A stretch of DNA of 17,631 nucleotides from JBAYSY01 sp041675885 (GTDB lineage: Bacteria > Pseudomonadota > Alphaproteobacteria > Rhodobacterales > Rhodobacteraceae), in contig JBAYSY010000054.1 in NCBI GenBank assembly GCA_041675885.1, positions 1 to 17,631 on the forward strand. Reading direction: 5' to 3'. Of this stretch, positions 8,502 through 15,529 are shown one piece after another. Within the stretch, counting starts at the first letter, position 1. Every line of letters begins with the position of its first letter. The position numbers and the translations under genes were made by a program. The notes below the pieces were generated by a model. The model saw nothing but the letters and a program-made list of their open reading frames with translations, made no database searches and was not told the DNA's origin.

Positions 8502-9323
8502 TCAGCCGGTCCGGCGGCGCGCGGTGACCGGGCCGTGGCCCTGTGCGGCAATGCGCTCGGTGACCGTGGCCAGCGGTTCGCGCACCACCGCCATGGCGTG
8601 TCCGGTGGCGTGCAGGATCATCCCCGGCCCTTCCACGATCGCCACATGGCCCTTCCAGAAGATCAGGTCACCGCGCGCCGGGGCCTCGCCGGGCGCCGGT
8701 TCCCGCCCCAGCGCCGCCTGAAGGTCGCTGTCGCCGGGACAGGCGATGCCGCAGGCCAGCAGCGCCGCCTGCACCAGCCCGGAACAGTCGATCCCCGCCC
8801 GGCTGTTGCCGCCCCACAGGTAGGGCGTGCCGAGGAACAGCGCCGCCACCGCCGCCGGGTCATCCATGGGTTCGGCCAGCGGCCGCAGATGCGCGGCGGG
8901 CACATATCCGGCCGCGGTGCGGACAAAGGCGCCCTCGACCCCCTCGACCGCCAGCCTTGCGCCAAGGCTCAGCCCCGCAAGCTCGCGCGCCTGCACGCGC
9001 GGTTCGGGGTAAAGATGCGTGGCGGGGGCGGCGACGAAATGACTCGCGGCGATGTCGGGGCCCAGCGCCGCCTCGGCCAGCCAGCCGCAATAGCCGTCCT
9101 TCCCGGCCTGCCCGAACACATGCCCGCCCTGCCGGTCCAGCACGAGAAACCGATCCCCGAACAGCACCTGCCGGTCGCGCGCCCCGCCGGGCTCGCGTTC
9201 CAGATCGGCCAGCGGCCATGCCACCGCCCGCCACTCGCCCTCGGCGAACCGCTCCGCCGCGACCTGCCCGCGCAAGGAGACATGGGCCACGCGCCCGCTG
9301 AACGGGGTCAGGCGGCGGTCCAT
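8502..9323 (-). CDS. SH3-NlpC/P60 family cell-wall peptidase
   Basis: Papain-like peptidase of 273 aa. The C-terminal NlpC/P60 domain has the catalytic Cys180 in 'GIDCSGLVQAAL', His226 in 'KGHVAIV' and a third polar residue, probably His238 ('ILHATGH'). The preceding 'GTPYLWGGNSRAG' is the family's substrate-loop signature. Residues ~1-150 form bacterial SH3-like segments, with 'HLYPEPRVQARELAGLSLGARL' and 'GYVPAAHLRPL' typical of SH3b. No signal peptide is seen, so it likely acts in the cytoplasm on murein peptides, or is exported by a route not visible here. Members of the family cut gamma-D-Glu-diaminopimelate bonds. Its ATG overlaps the M17 aminopeptidase stop by one base (TGATG), implying coupled translation and a joint role in murein peptide breakdown. 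Confidence 0.92.
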   Translation of the reverse strand: MDRRLTPFSGRVAHVSLRGQVAAERFAEGEWRAVAWPLADLEREPGGARDRQVLFGDRFLVLDRQGGHVFGQAGKDGYCGWLAEAALGPDIAASHFVAAPATHLYPEPRVQARELAGLSLGARLAVEGVEGAFVRTAAGYVPAAHLRPLAEPMDDPAAVAALFLGTPYLWGGNSRAGIDCSGLVQAALLACGIACPGDSDLQAALGREPAPGEAPARGDLIFWKGHVAIVEGPGMILHATGHAMAVVREPLATVTERIAAQGHGPVTARRRTG

Positions 9324-10717
9324 CAGAACGCCAGCAGCGCGGGCAGCGCGTCCAGCATCGCCCGCCCGCCCTGTCCCGCGCCGCCCTTGGGCCGGGCGGG
9401 TGCCGCCGTGGGCTGGTGGCCGTAGATATCGAAATGGATATAGCGCGCGTCACCCGCGAAACGACGCAGGAACAGCGCCGCGGTGACCGACCCGGCGAAC
9501 CCGCCCGAAGGCGCGTTGTCCAGATCGGCGATGCCCGGTTCGATCAGCGGCTCGTAGGGGGTCCAGAACGGCATCCGCCAGACCGGATCGCGCACCCGCG
9601 CCGCCGCCGCCTCCAGCGCCTGCACGGCCGTATCGTCGTCGCAGTAGTAGGGTGCAAGGTCCGGCCCCAGCGCCACCCGCGCCGCACCCGTGAGCGTCGC
9701 CATGGAGACCAGCAGATCCGGCCCCTCCTCGCAGGCGAGCGCCAGCGCATCGGCCAGCACCAGCCGCCCCTCGGCATCGGTGTTGTTGACCTCGACCGTC
9801 AGCCCCTTGCGCGACGTCAGGATGTCCCCCGGCCGCAGCGCATTGCCGGAAACCGCGTTCTCCACCGCCGGGATCAGCACCCGCAGCCGCACGGGCAGCC
9901 CGAGTGCCATGATCGAGCGGGCCAGCCCCAGCACCGTGGCCGCGCCGCCCATGTCCTTCTTCATCAGAAGCATCCCGGCAGCCGGTTTCAGATCCAGCCC
10001 GCCGGTGTCGAAACACACCCCCTTGCCGACCAGCGTGAGCCGCGGCCCGGTATCCCCCCAGCGCAGGTCGATCAGCCGGGGCGCACGCGGCGAGGCACGG
10101 CCGACCGCATGGATCATCGGCAGGTTGGCCGCCAGCAGATCGTCGCCGGTGGTGACCTCGACGGTGGCGCCGAAAGTATCGGCCAGCGCCCGGACTTCGG
10201 CCTCCAGCTCGGCGGGCCCCATGTCGGCGGCGGGGGTGTTGATGAGGTCGCGGGTCAGCGCCTCGCCCGCGGCGATCGCCTCGATCCGCGCGGCGTCCAC
10301 ACCCGTGGGCGCTTTCAGCCGGGCGCGGGCGGGCTTGCCGGGCTTGTAGCGGTCGAAACGGTATTGCGACAGCAGCCAGCCCAGCGCCGCCTCTTCGCGT
10401 TCGTCGGGACCAAGATCGCCTTCCAGATGCCAGACCCCTTCGGGCAGCGCCGTGGCCGCCTTCGCCACGGTAAAGCGGGCGCGGCCGCGCGCAGCCGCAT
10501 CGCCAAGCCCGACCGCCGCCGCGGCGGGCAGCCCCCCGGCACCGGGCAACAGCACGGTTTCCCCCGCCCCGGCGGCCCAGTCGGCGGCCTCGACCCAACC
10601 CCGCGCCTCGGGGGCAAGGCCGTCGCGGAAGATGTCGGCCTCTTCCTGCCGGACGACATGCAGGGGGCGCGAGGGGGCGGCGGGGTCGGCGAAGGCGGGC
10701 GTTGGAACGGTCGGCAT
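9323..10717 (-). CDS. Leucyl aminopeptidase family protein (peptidase M17)
   Basis: Two-metal aminopeptidase of 464 aa, expected cytoplasmic. The M17 signature 'NTDAEGRL' is at 312-319 and includes catalytic Arg318 and metal ligands Asp314 and Glu316. 'KGVCFDTGGLDLKP' at 232-245 supplies Lys232 and Asp237, and 'MKKDMGGAA' at 252-260 supplies Asp255. All key residues are present. It is shorter than E. coli PepA (503 aa), with a reduced N-terminal domain, as in the PepB-like branch common in alphaproteobacteria. The frame is open 40 codons upstream, but the ATG at 10717 starts sequence that reads like a real N-terminus. It is followed with a 1-base overlap by the NlpC/P60 gene. The pair would release and then trim murein-derived or other short peptides. 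Confidence 0.94.
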   Translation of the reverse strand: MPTVPTPAFADPAAPSRPLHVVRQEEADIFRDGLAPEARGWVEAADWAAGAGETVLLPGAGGLPAAAAVGLGDAAARGRARFTVAKAATALPEGVWHLEGDLGPDEREEAALGWLLSQYRFDRYKPGKPARARLKAPTGVDAARIEAIAAGEALTRDLINTPAADMGPAELEAEVRALADTFGATVEVTTGDDLLAANLPMIHAVGRASPRAPRLIDLRWGDTGPRLTLVGKGVCFDTGGLDLKPAAGMLLMKKDMGGAATVLGLARSIMALGLPVRLRVLIPAVENAVSGNALRPGDILTSRKGLTVEVNNTDAEGRLVLADALALACEEGPDLLVSMATLTGAARVALGPDLAPYYCDDDTAVQALEAAAARVRDPVWRMPFWTPYEPLIEPGIADLDNAPSGGFAGSVTAALFLRRFAGDARYIHFDIYGHQPTAAPARPKGGAGQGGRAMLDALPALLAF

Positions 10718-10793
10718 TGCGGCAATTCTCCGGTCGGGGTCCGGGCCGCAGCCTAGCGGCAGATCGCCGCGCCGCAAGGGGGGGAGCCGCCTG

Positions 10794-11168
10794 TCAGCCC
10801 GCGCTGTCCCAGCCCCCGGCCAGTGCCCGTTCCGCATTGCGCGCCAGCCGCGCCCATGTCGCCGCCAGCGCGATATCGTCCGGGCGGGTCAGGCAATCCT
10901 CCACATGGCCCGCGACGGCGGTAAGCGTCGGCAGCCCCAGATGATCGGCGATCCGCCGCATCCGCCGCAGGTTGCGGGCGAAACCCGCGACCTCGCCCCG
11001 CCCGAACTGGCCGGTCATTTCGGCGAGGATCACCGAAAGTTCCCCCATCGCCCGGTCGAGCAACGCCTGAACCTCGGCCCCGCCCAGTTCTGTGTAAAGC
11101 ACGCCGATCCGCGCCGGATCGAGCCAGATCCGTTCGCGCGGACTGATCCGCATCACCCTGCCGGCCAT
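10794..11168 (-). CDS. Conserved-looking small helical protein, function unknown (possibly Hpt-like)
   Basis: Predicted 124-aa protein with no signal peptide or membrane segment. The ATG at 11168 is chosen over the GTG at 11180 because GGAGG sits 5 nt upstream of it. After a short 'RVMRISPRERIWLDPARIG' head the sequence is almost all amphipathic helix. The stretch 'RIADHLGLPTLTAVAGHVED' (73-92), followed by '...AATWARLARNAERAL', resembles the helix-turn-helix pair of histidine phosphotransfer (Hpt) domains. The expected phospho-His position appears to hold Arg or Asn, so phosphotransfer is doubtful. That comparison is by eye and tentative. It lies 76 bp upstream of the M17 gene on the same strand and may share its transcript, and it diverges from carbonic anhydrase. 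Confidence 0.75.
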   Translation of the reverse strand: MAGRVMRISPRERIWLDPARIGVLYTELGGAEVQALLDRAMGELSVILAEMTGQFGRGEVAGFARNLRRMRRIADHLGLPTLTAVAGHVEDCLTRPDDIALAATWARLARNAERALAGGWDSAG

Positions 11169-11337
11169 CACACCCTCCACATTGTTGCAGTCACCCGCTC
11201 GTGATCCTGCACCCGCCTGGTGAAGAAAAGGTTTCGCTGCACCGCAAAAAATGCTCGAATTATGCGCGAATACACCCTAACCATCCGCCAGGCCCCCGCA
11301 AGGGCCGGTGGAAACGACCGGCAAGGAGATGCACGAC

Positions 11338-11988
11338 ATGGAACTGGCCCGGCCGCTGCCCGCCAATCTCGTCCAGCGCTTTCACGGCTGGCACGCGACC
11401 ACCTACAAGGAAAACAAGGCCTGGTATCGCCATCTCGCATCCGAGGGCCAGCACCCCCGGGCCATGGTCATTTCCTGCTGTGATTCGCGGGTGCATGTCA
11501 CCTCGATCTTCGGCGCCGACGCGGGCGAGTTCTTCATCCACCGCAACATCGCCAACCTGGTGCCGCCCTACAAGCCCGACGGCGACTACCACGGCACCTC
11601 GGCGGCGGTGGAATACGCGGTGACCACGCTCAGGGTGGCGCATCTGATCGTGCTCGGCCACGGCAACTGCGGCGGGGTGCGCGGCTGCTACGAGATGTGC
11701 TCGGGCCAGGCCCCGGCGCTGGAGGAAAAATCCAGCTTCATCGGCCGCTGGATGGATATCCTGCGCCCCGGCTACGACCGGGTTGCCAAACTGCCCCAGG
11801 ACGAGGACCGGCTGGCCGCGCTGGAACGGCAGGCGGTGCTGGTCTCGCTTGAAAACCTGATGACCTTCCCCTTCGTGCGCGCCGCGGTTGAGGCCGAGGA
11901 GATGACGCTCCACGGGCTCTGGACCTCGACCGGGGAGGGCTCGCTGGAGCAATACGATCCGGCGCAGGGCGGGTTCGTGCCGGTCTGA
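11338..11988 (+). CDS. Beta-class carbonic anhydrase
   Basis: Zinc enzyme interconverting CO2 and bicarbonate, 216 aa, predicted cytoplasmic. Zinc ligands are Cys47 in 'CCDSRVH' (motif CxDSR, with the catalytic Asp49-Arg51 dyad) and His108/Cys111 in 'LGHGNCGGV'. 'FFIHRNIANLVPP' at 65-77 is the usual beta-CA core. Three in-frame starts are possible. The ATG at 11338 is preferred because AAGGAG lies 9 nt upstream; the ATG at 11329 would abut that site and the GTG at 11308 lacks one. Upstream 11230-11275 is AT-rich and probably holds the promoter. Carboxysome or bicarbonate-transporter genes are not adjacent, so a general role in supplying bicarbonate or handling CO2, perhaps from formaldehyde/formate oxidation by neighbours, is only inference. 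Confidence 0.95.
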   Translation: MELARPLPANLVQRFHGWHATTYKENKAWYRHLASEGQHPRAMVISCCDSRVHVTSIFGADAGEFFIHRNIANLVPPYKPDGDYHGTSAAVEYAVTTLRVAHLIVLGHGNCGGVRGCYEMCSGQAPALEEKSSFIGRWMDILRPGYDRVAKLPQDEDRLAALERQAVLVSLENLMTFPFVRAAVEAEEMTLHGLWTSTGEGSLEQYDPAQGGFVPV

Positions 11989-12000
11989 GGCCGGTCTGAA
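11979..12000. repeat. 11-bp tandem near-duplication at the carbonic anhydrase stop
   Basis: GCCGGTCTGAG (11979-11989) is followed at once by GCCGGTCTGAA (11990-12000), 10 of 11 bases identical. The first copy carries the stop codon of the carbonic anhydrase and the second repeats it. It looks like a small slippage duplication and has no obvious function. Confidence 0.6.
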
Positions 12001-12139
12001 GTCCGGTCCGCGCCCTGCCCGCAGGGGCGGCCCGGGTGATGATAAATGCGTGATCGGCGCATCCTTCCCGATCTGGCCGCTTTCCTGAATCCGGGATCGC
12101 CCTATAGTTGCCGGACAATCGCAGCCAGGGAGACAGCCA

Positions 12140-12562
12140 GTGAAACCGTTCAGCATGACCGCCATCCCCGCCCTTGCCATCGGTATCGCGGTCGCAACCG
12201 CTGTCGCCGCCAACCCGGTGGACCTGCGGCAGGAGACGATGAAGACCGTGCGCCAGAACTTTGCCGTTCTGGGCGGCATGGCCACCGGACAGGCCGCCTA
12301 TGACGCGGCGGCGGCGATGCAGGCGCAGGCCGCCCTTGCCGAGATCACCCCCGGCGTCCCCGCCCTGTTCGAGGCCGAGGCCCCGGGCGGTGACGCAAGG
12401 CCCGAGATCTGGTCGAACTGGGAAGATTTCACCACCAAGGCCGAGGCGCTGGCCAGCGCGACGGCGGCGCTCGATGCCTCGTCGCTCGATTCGCTCCGGG
12501 CCGGGATGGGGGCCGTGGGCGGCGCCTGCCAGGCCTGCCACACGAACTATCGCAGCGACTGA
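12140..12562 (+). CDS. cycP: Cytochrome c' (class II c-type cytochrome)
   Basis: Periplasmic haem protein of 140 aa. A signal peptide (hydrophobic core ~7-22, cleavage near 'AVAA|N') precedes a four-helix-bundle domain. The single haem-binding motif CQACH lies at the far C-terminus (130-134) and continues as 'TNYRSD', as in the family CxxCHxxYR. C-terminal haem placement and length are diagnostic. Known cytochromes c' bind NO and protect against nitrosative stress, and some act in electron transfer. The GTG start at 12140 is supported by AGGGAG 7 nt upstream; the ATG five codons later is possible. A candidate -10 TATAGT lies at 12103-12108. No FNR/NnrR-type TTGAY-N4-RTCAA box was seen upstream. 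Confidence 0.93.
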   Translation: MKPFSMTAIPALAIGIAVATAVAANPVDLRQETMKTVRQNFAVLGGMATGQAAYDAAAAMQAQAALAEITPGVPALFEAEAPGGDARPEIWSNWEDFTTKAEALASATAALDASSLDSLRAGMGAVGGACQACHTNYRSD

Positions 12563-12600
12563 CCCGGCCCCGATGATCCGGCCCGGCGGGGGCCGGGGTC
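12561..12600. terminator. Bidirectional hairpin between convergent genes
   Basis: GACCCGGCCCC (12561-12571) pairs with GGGGCCGGGGTC (12589-12600), giving an 11-bp GC stem with one bulged G and a 17-nt loop. It overlaps the ends of cytochrome c' and the convergent lipoprotein gene. No U-tract follows on either side, so termination is likely but inefficient or factor-assisted. Confidence 0.45.
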
Positions 12601-12880
12601 AGCCGCAATAGATGCGCTGCACGATCCCCTGCCCGTCGGTCTCGACATTCAGGCGGGCGGGGTTGAAATCCATCGTCAGCGGATCGCCCTCGGCGTGGAT
12701 CCGCACCGGCCCCGCCGTTTCCGGCAGGATCAGATCGTCGGCATCGCTGCCCACATGCACCTGCAACAGCGAGGCGCCGCAGGTATCGGGGGCCTGCCCG
12801 ACCGGCGGGTCGGCGCTGTCGCAGGCGGCGACCAGCCCGGCAAGCGCAACGGCAAGCGCGAATTTCGGGGTATGCGGCAT
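12599..12880 (-). CDS. I78-family peptidase inhibitor lipoprotein
   Basis: Small lipoprotein of 93 aa. The lipobox 'LVAAC' ends at Cys20, so the mature protein should be lipid-anchored in the periplasm or outer membrane. The remainder matches the proteinase inhibitor I78 pattern: 'CGAS' (Cys34), then 'PVRIHAEGDPLTMDFNPARL', and a terminal 'IYCG' with Cys92. Cys34 and Cys92 probably form a disulfide. I78 members are small serine-peptidase inhibitors related in form to potato inhibitor I. The ATG at 12880 is chosen because AAGGAG lies 7 nt upstream and because it gives a proper signal peptide; the open frame upstream is antisense to the dehydrogenase. It diverges from the dehydrogenase gene and converges with cytochrome c'. 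Its target protease is unknown. Confidence 0.85.
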   Translation of the reverse strand: MPHTPKFALAVALAGLVAACDSADPPVGQAPDTCGASLLQVHVGSDADDLILPETAGPVRIHAEGDPLTMDFNPARLNVETDGQGIVQRIYCG

Positions 12881-13000
12881 CGGACGGCTCCTTCCTGTCC
12901 CTTTGCTGCCGGGCGGGCCCGGCCGCGCCGACCCTGCCGCGAAACACGGGCGGGCGTCCACCGTCCCGCCGCGATCCGGCGAAAGGCCGCGCGCGCCCGG

Positions 13001-13040
13001 TTGCAAATCGGCACGGTTTCGCCCAGCCTTGCACAAATCG
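13001..13040 (+). promoter_or_regulatory. Imperfect direct repeat upstream of the dehydrogenase
   Basis: TTGCAAATCG (13001-13010) recurs as TTGCACAAATCG (13029-13040) with a 2-nt insertion, 28 bp apart start to start, just before the ribosome-binding site. It could be a pair of binding half-sites or chance. The spacer to the divergent lipoprotein gene is 180 bp in total and must hold both promoters. Confidence 0.25.
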
Positions 13041-13060
13041 CATGAAGGGGAGCCACGCAT

Positions 13061-14188
13061 ATGCGCACAAGGGCCGCAGTCGCCACCGGGGCGGGCAAGC
13101 CGCTGGAAGTGATGGAAGTGAACCTCGAAGGCCCAAGGGCGGGCGAGGTTCTGGTCGAGATCAAGGCCACCGGCATCTGTCATACCGATGAGTTCACCCT
13201 TTCGGGCGCCGACCCCGAGGGGCTGTTTCCCGCCATCCTCGGCCATGAGGGCGCAGGGGTGGTGGTCGAGGTCGGGCCGGGCGTGACCTCGGTGAAACCG
13301 GGCGATCACGTGATCCCGCTCTACACGCCCGAGTGCCGGGCCTGCCCGTCCTGCCTGTCGCAGAAGACCAACCTCTGCACCTCGATCCGCGCGACGCAGG
13401 GGCAGGGGCTGATGCCCGACGGCTCTTCGCGCTTCTCGACGCTGGATGGCGATCCGATCCTGCATTACATGGGCTGTTCGACATTCTCGAACTTCACCGT
13501 GCTGCCGGAGATCGCGGTCGCCAAGGTGCGCGAGGACGCGCCCTTCGACAAGATCTGCTACATCGGCTGCGGCGTGACCACGGGGATCGGCGCGGTGATC
13601 AACACCGCCAAGGTCGAGATCGGCGCCAAGGCCGTGGTGTTCGGGCTGGGCGGCATCGGGCTGAACGTGATCCAGGGCCTGCGGCTGGCGGGCGCCGACA
13701 TGATCATCGGCGTCGATCTGAACGACGACAAGAAGCAGATGGCCGAGCGTTTCGGCATGACCCATTTCATCAACCCGAAGAATGTCGAGAATGTCGTGCA
13801 GGAAATCGTCGAGATGACGAAGACCCCCTTCGACCAGATCGGCGGCGCGGATTACAGTTTCGACGCGACCGGCAATGTCAAGGTGATGCGCGACGCGCTG
13901 GAATGCACCCATCGCGGCTGGGGCCAGTCGATCATCATCGGCGTGGCGCCGGCCGGGGCGGAGATCAGCACCCGCCCGTTCCAGTTGGTGACCGGCCGGA
14001 TCTGGAAAGGCACCGCCTTCGGCGGCGCCCGCGGCCGCACCGATGTTCCGAAGATCGTCGATTGGTACATGGAAGGGAAGATCGAGATCGACCCGATGAT
14101 CACCCATACGATGTCTCTGGATGACATCAACAAGGGCTTCGACCTGATGAACAGGGGCGAATCGATCCGCTCGGTCGTGGTCTACTAG
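13061..14188 (+). CDS. frmA: S-(hydroxymethyl)glutathione dehydrogenase / class III alcohol dehydrogenase
   Basis: Zinc- and NAD-dependent enzyme of 375 aa, full family length. It oxidises S-hydroxymethylglutathione, the spontaneous adduct of formaldehyde and glutathione, to S-formylglutathione. Members also reduce S-nitrosoglutathione. Catalytic zinc ligands are Cys40 ('GICHTD'), His62 ('GHEGAG') and Cys170 ('YIGCGVTTG'). Structural zinc cysteines are C92, C95, C98 and C106. The nucleotide-binding fold shows GLGGIG (195-200) with Asp219 after it, and Arg110 in 'IRATQGQG' is the class III glutathione-binding arginine. A good Shine-Dalgarno (AAGGGGAG) precedes the ATG. The usual partner, S-formylglutathione hydrolase, is not in this window. 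The gene stands alone on its transcript as far as can be seen. Confidence 0.96.
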   Translation: MRTRAAVATGAGKPLEVMEVNLEGPRAGEVLVEIKATGICHTDEFTLSGADPEGLFPAILGHEGAGVVVEVGPGVTSVKPGDHVIPLYTPECRACPSCLSQKTNLCTSIRATQGQGLMPDGSSRFSTLDGDPILHYMGCSTFSNFTVLPEIAVAKVREDAPFDKICYIGCGVTTGIGAVINTAKVEIGAKAVVFGLGGIGLNVIQGLRLAGADMIIGVDLNDDKKQMAERFGMTHFINPKNVENVVQEIVEMTKTPFDQIGGADYSFDATGNVKVMRDALECTHRGWGQSIIIGVAPAGAEISTRPFQLVTGRIWKGTAFGGARGRTDVPKIVDWYMEGKIEIDPMITHTMSLDDINKGFDLMNRGESIRSVVVY

Positions 14189-14509
14189 GGCAGGCGGCCG
14201 GGCTGGTTGTCTCATGCCCGGGACAGAAGGCCGTCCCTGTGAAATCAACGGGTTGGGCTGCGGGGTTAACCGTTTGTCAACCTTGGGCCCATGGGGAGGA
14301 CCGGGGAGAACACCCTTTCGCGGGGGCGGTGCGAGACGCAACCGAGGGCAGCGGCCGACCGGGGCGGCCGGGCGTTGCCCGGGCCGTTTCGCGGCTGTTC
14401 CGGGCAAAAGGGTGCGCGTGGACATCGTTCCGCAAACACAACGCGCGCGGCCCGCGGGGTGGGCGATTCGTTTTCGTACACCGCCGCGATTGCCACCAAG
14501 GATCGCAAT
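14189..14509. other. Gene-free stretch between frmA and the PAP2 pseudogene
   Basis: About 320 bp with no supportable gene. Open frames on both strands are R/G/P-rich and have no homology I recognise. A weak 5-bp hairpin (GGGAC/GTCCC, 14220-14237) lies 31 bp after the dehydrogenase stop but lacks a T-tract. The stretch is probably decayed sequence linked to the adjacent pseudogene. Confidence 0.5.
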
Positions 14510-15099
14510 TCAAACCGGCCCACAACCCGGGCGGTCCGCCCCTATAGCCTGTTGCGTGACACCGCCCGGTTGCCCACCGTGGCGCGCGAACAGGCCGCGA
14601 TAGGCCGGGCGGCGGGCAAGGATGGCCAGAACCGCCCCGGCCAGTGCCGCGCCCGCCAGCAGATCGACGATATAATGCCCGCCATGAACGGGGGTCGCGG
14701 CGATCATCACCGCCGCATAGCACGATCCCCGCCCCGGTGTGGAAGGACGGAAAGGTCACCAGCCCCGGCAGTGCCTCCGGATGCAACAGGATCGCCCCTT
14801 CCGGCGCGCGCAGCGCCTGAAGATGCGCCAGGGTGATAGACCCCCGGTGGCTGCTGGAAGTTGGGGTAATGCGACAGATCCTCCAGTAGCAGTGGTCGCA
14901 GCACCCGCCAATAGGAACGGTCGTCCCGTGCCGCGAACCGGTGCCGGGTCACGATGTGCAGCAGCCCCAGAACCAGCACCAGCGCCACCACCGGCAGCAG
15001 GCCGGACCAGGCAAGATCGACCCGCGACACCGCCAGCCAGATCAGGTTGATCGTCGTGACCGCTCCGAGCAGGCTGCTGAAAAAGTCTTGTACCGACAT
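14510..15099 (-). pseudogene. PAP2-family phosphatase, broken by two frame changes
   Basis: Three reading frames in succession encode parts of one membrane phosphatase of the PAP2/Aur1-like type. Frame one (15099 to ~14840) gives an N-terminus with a hydrophobic segment, 'WSGLLPVVALVLVLGLLHIV'. Frame two (~14840 to ~14720) reads 'LAHLQALRAPEGA' and then 'LPGLVTFPSFHTGAG', containing the SxHT motif. Frame three (~14720 to 14510) reads 'AATPVHGGHYIVDLLAG', the HxxxD motif, and ends in a stop. The order of pieces is correct for the family. The distance between SFHT and HGGHY (~22 residues) seems shorter than I expect for the family, and a transmembrane stretch before LAHLQAL seems absent, so out-of-frame deletions are more likely than simple sequencing slips. 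The first break is near a G5 run (14841-14845). Confidence 0.8.
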
Positions 15100-15130
15100 G
15101 GGAGGCGGAACATTTTTCCTGCCCCGAAGC

Positions 15131-15242
15131 GCCCGGCCTCACCGGGCGGATCAGGAAACGCATTGCGTTTCCCCGCCCGCCGCACAGCGTTGCCACAAGC
15201 CCCCTGTCCACCGCGCTGGCCGGGGGCTTTGGGCCCCCGGCC
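15131..15242. repeat. Cluster of three perfect hairpins
   Basis: Three inverted repeats lie within 112 bp: GCCCGG/CCGGGC (15131-15136/15142-15147, 5-nt loop); GGAAACGCA/TGCGTTTCC (15154-15162/15164-15172, 1-nt centre); and GGCCGGGGGC/GCCCCCGGCC (15218-15227/15233-15242, 5-nt loop). None has a T-tract. The group resembles a dispersed extragenic palindromic repeat more than a terminator. Confidence 0.7.
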
Positions 15243-15349
15243 TGACAAGTGGTGAACGCACCGCGAGAGATCCTATGGGGTGAGTCGCGCCGCCTGCTAC
15301 GGTTCGGCGTATTGAACCGGGAAGGGAGGAAGGACGATGCTCCGGGAGA

Positions 15350-15529
15350 ATGCAGCAGCAAAGGTCGAGAATACTTCGGCGGTCGGCATCCATGCGCCGC
15401 AGGCGGATAAGATCGCGTTACACACGATGGCTTGCGGTGATGCGGCTGAAGGGTATCGGGCTGAACGATGCCACGGTCCTGGCGCGGGAACCGGATCGCG
15501 TCGTGCCGGTGATCGGTTCTTGCGTATGA
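15350..15529 (+). pseudogene. Possible IS110-type transposase remnant
   Basis: A 59-codon open stretch ends at TGA 15527-15529. It reads 'RYTRWLAVMRLKGIGLNDAT' and then 'VLAREPDRVVPVIGSCV'. The 'RLKGIGxNDATVLAREx' portion resembles the helix-hairpin-helix of the transposase_20 domain in IS110-family transposases ('L..IxGIGxxxAxxLxxE'). The usual continuation ('F.nRrelaxxxGLxP') is missing, so only a piece survives. Just upstream is a strong Shine-Dalgarno-like GGGAGGAAGGACGATG (ATG 15337), but that ATG is in a different frame whose product looks random. The match is short and by eye. Confidence 0.4.

Noticed and set aside
14220..14237. GGGAC/GTCCC hairpin after frmA as a terminator
   Set aside because: Only 5 bp with an 8-nt loop and no T-tract; too weak to call.
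12881..14425. Minus-strand open frame continuing upstream from the I78 lipoprotein across the dehydrogenase gene
   Set aside because: The lipoprotein has its own Shine-Dalgarno and signal peptide at 12880; the extension is the antisense shadow of the dehydrogenase.
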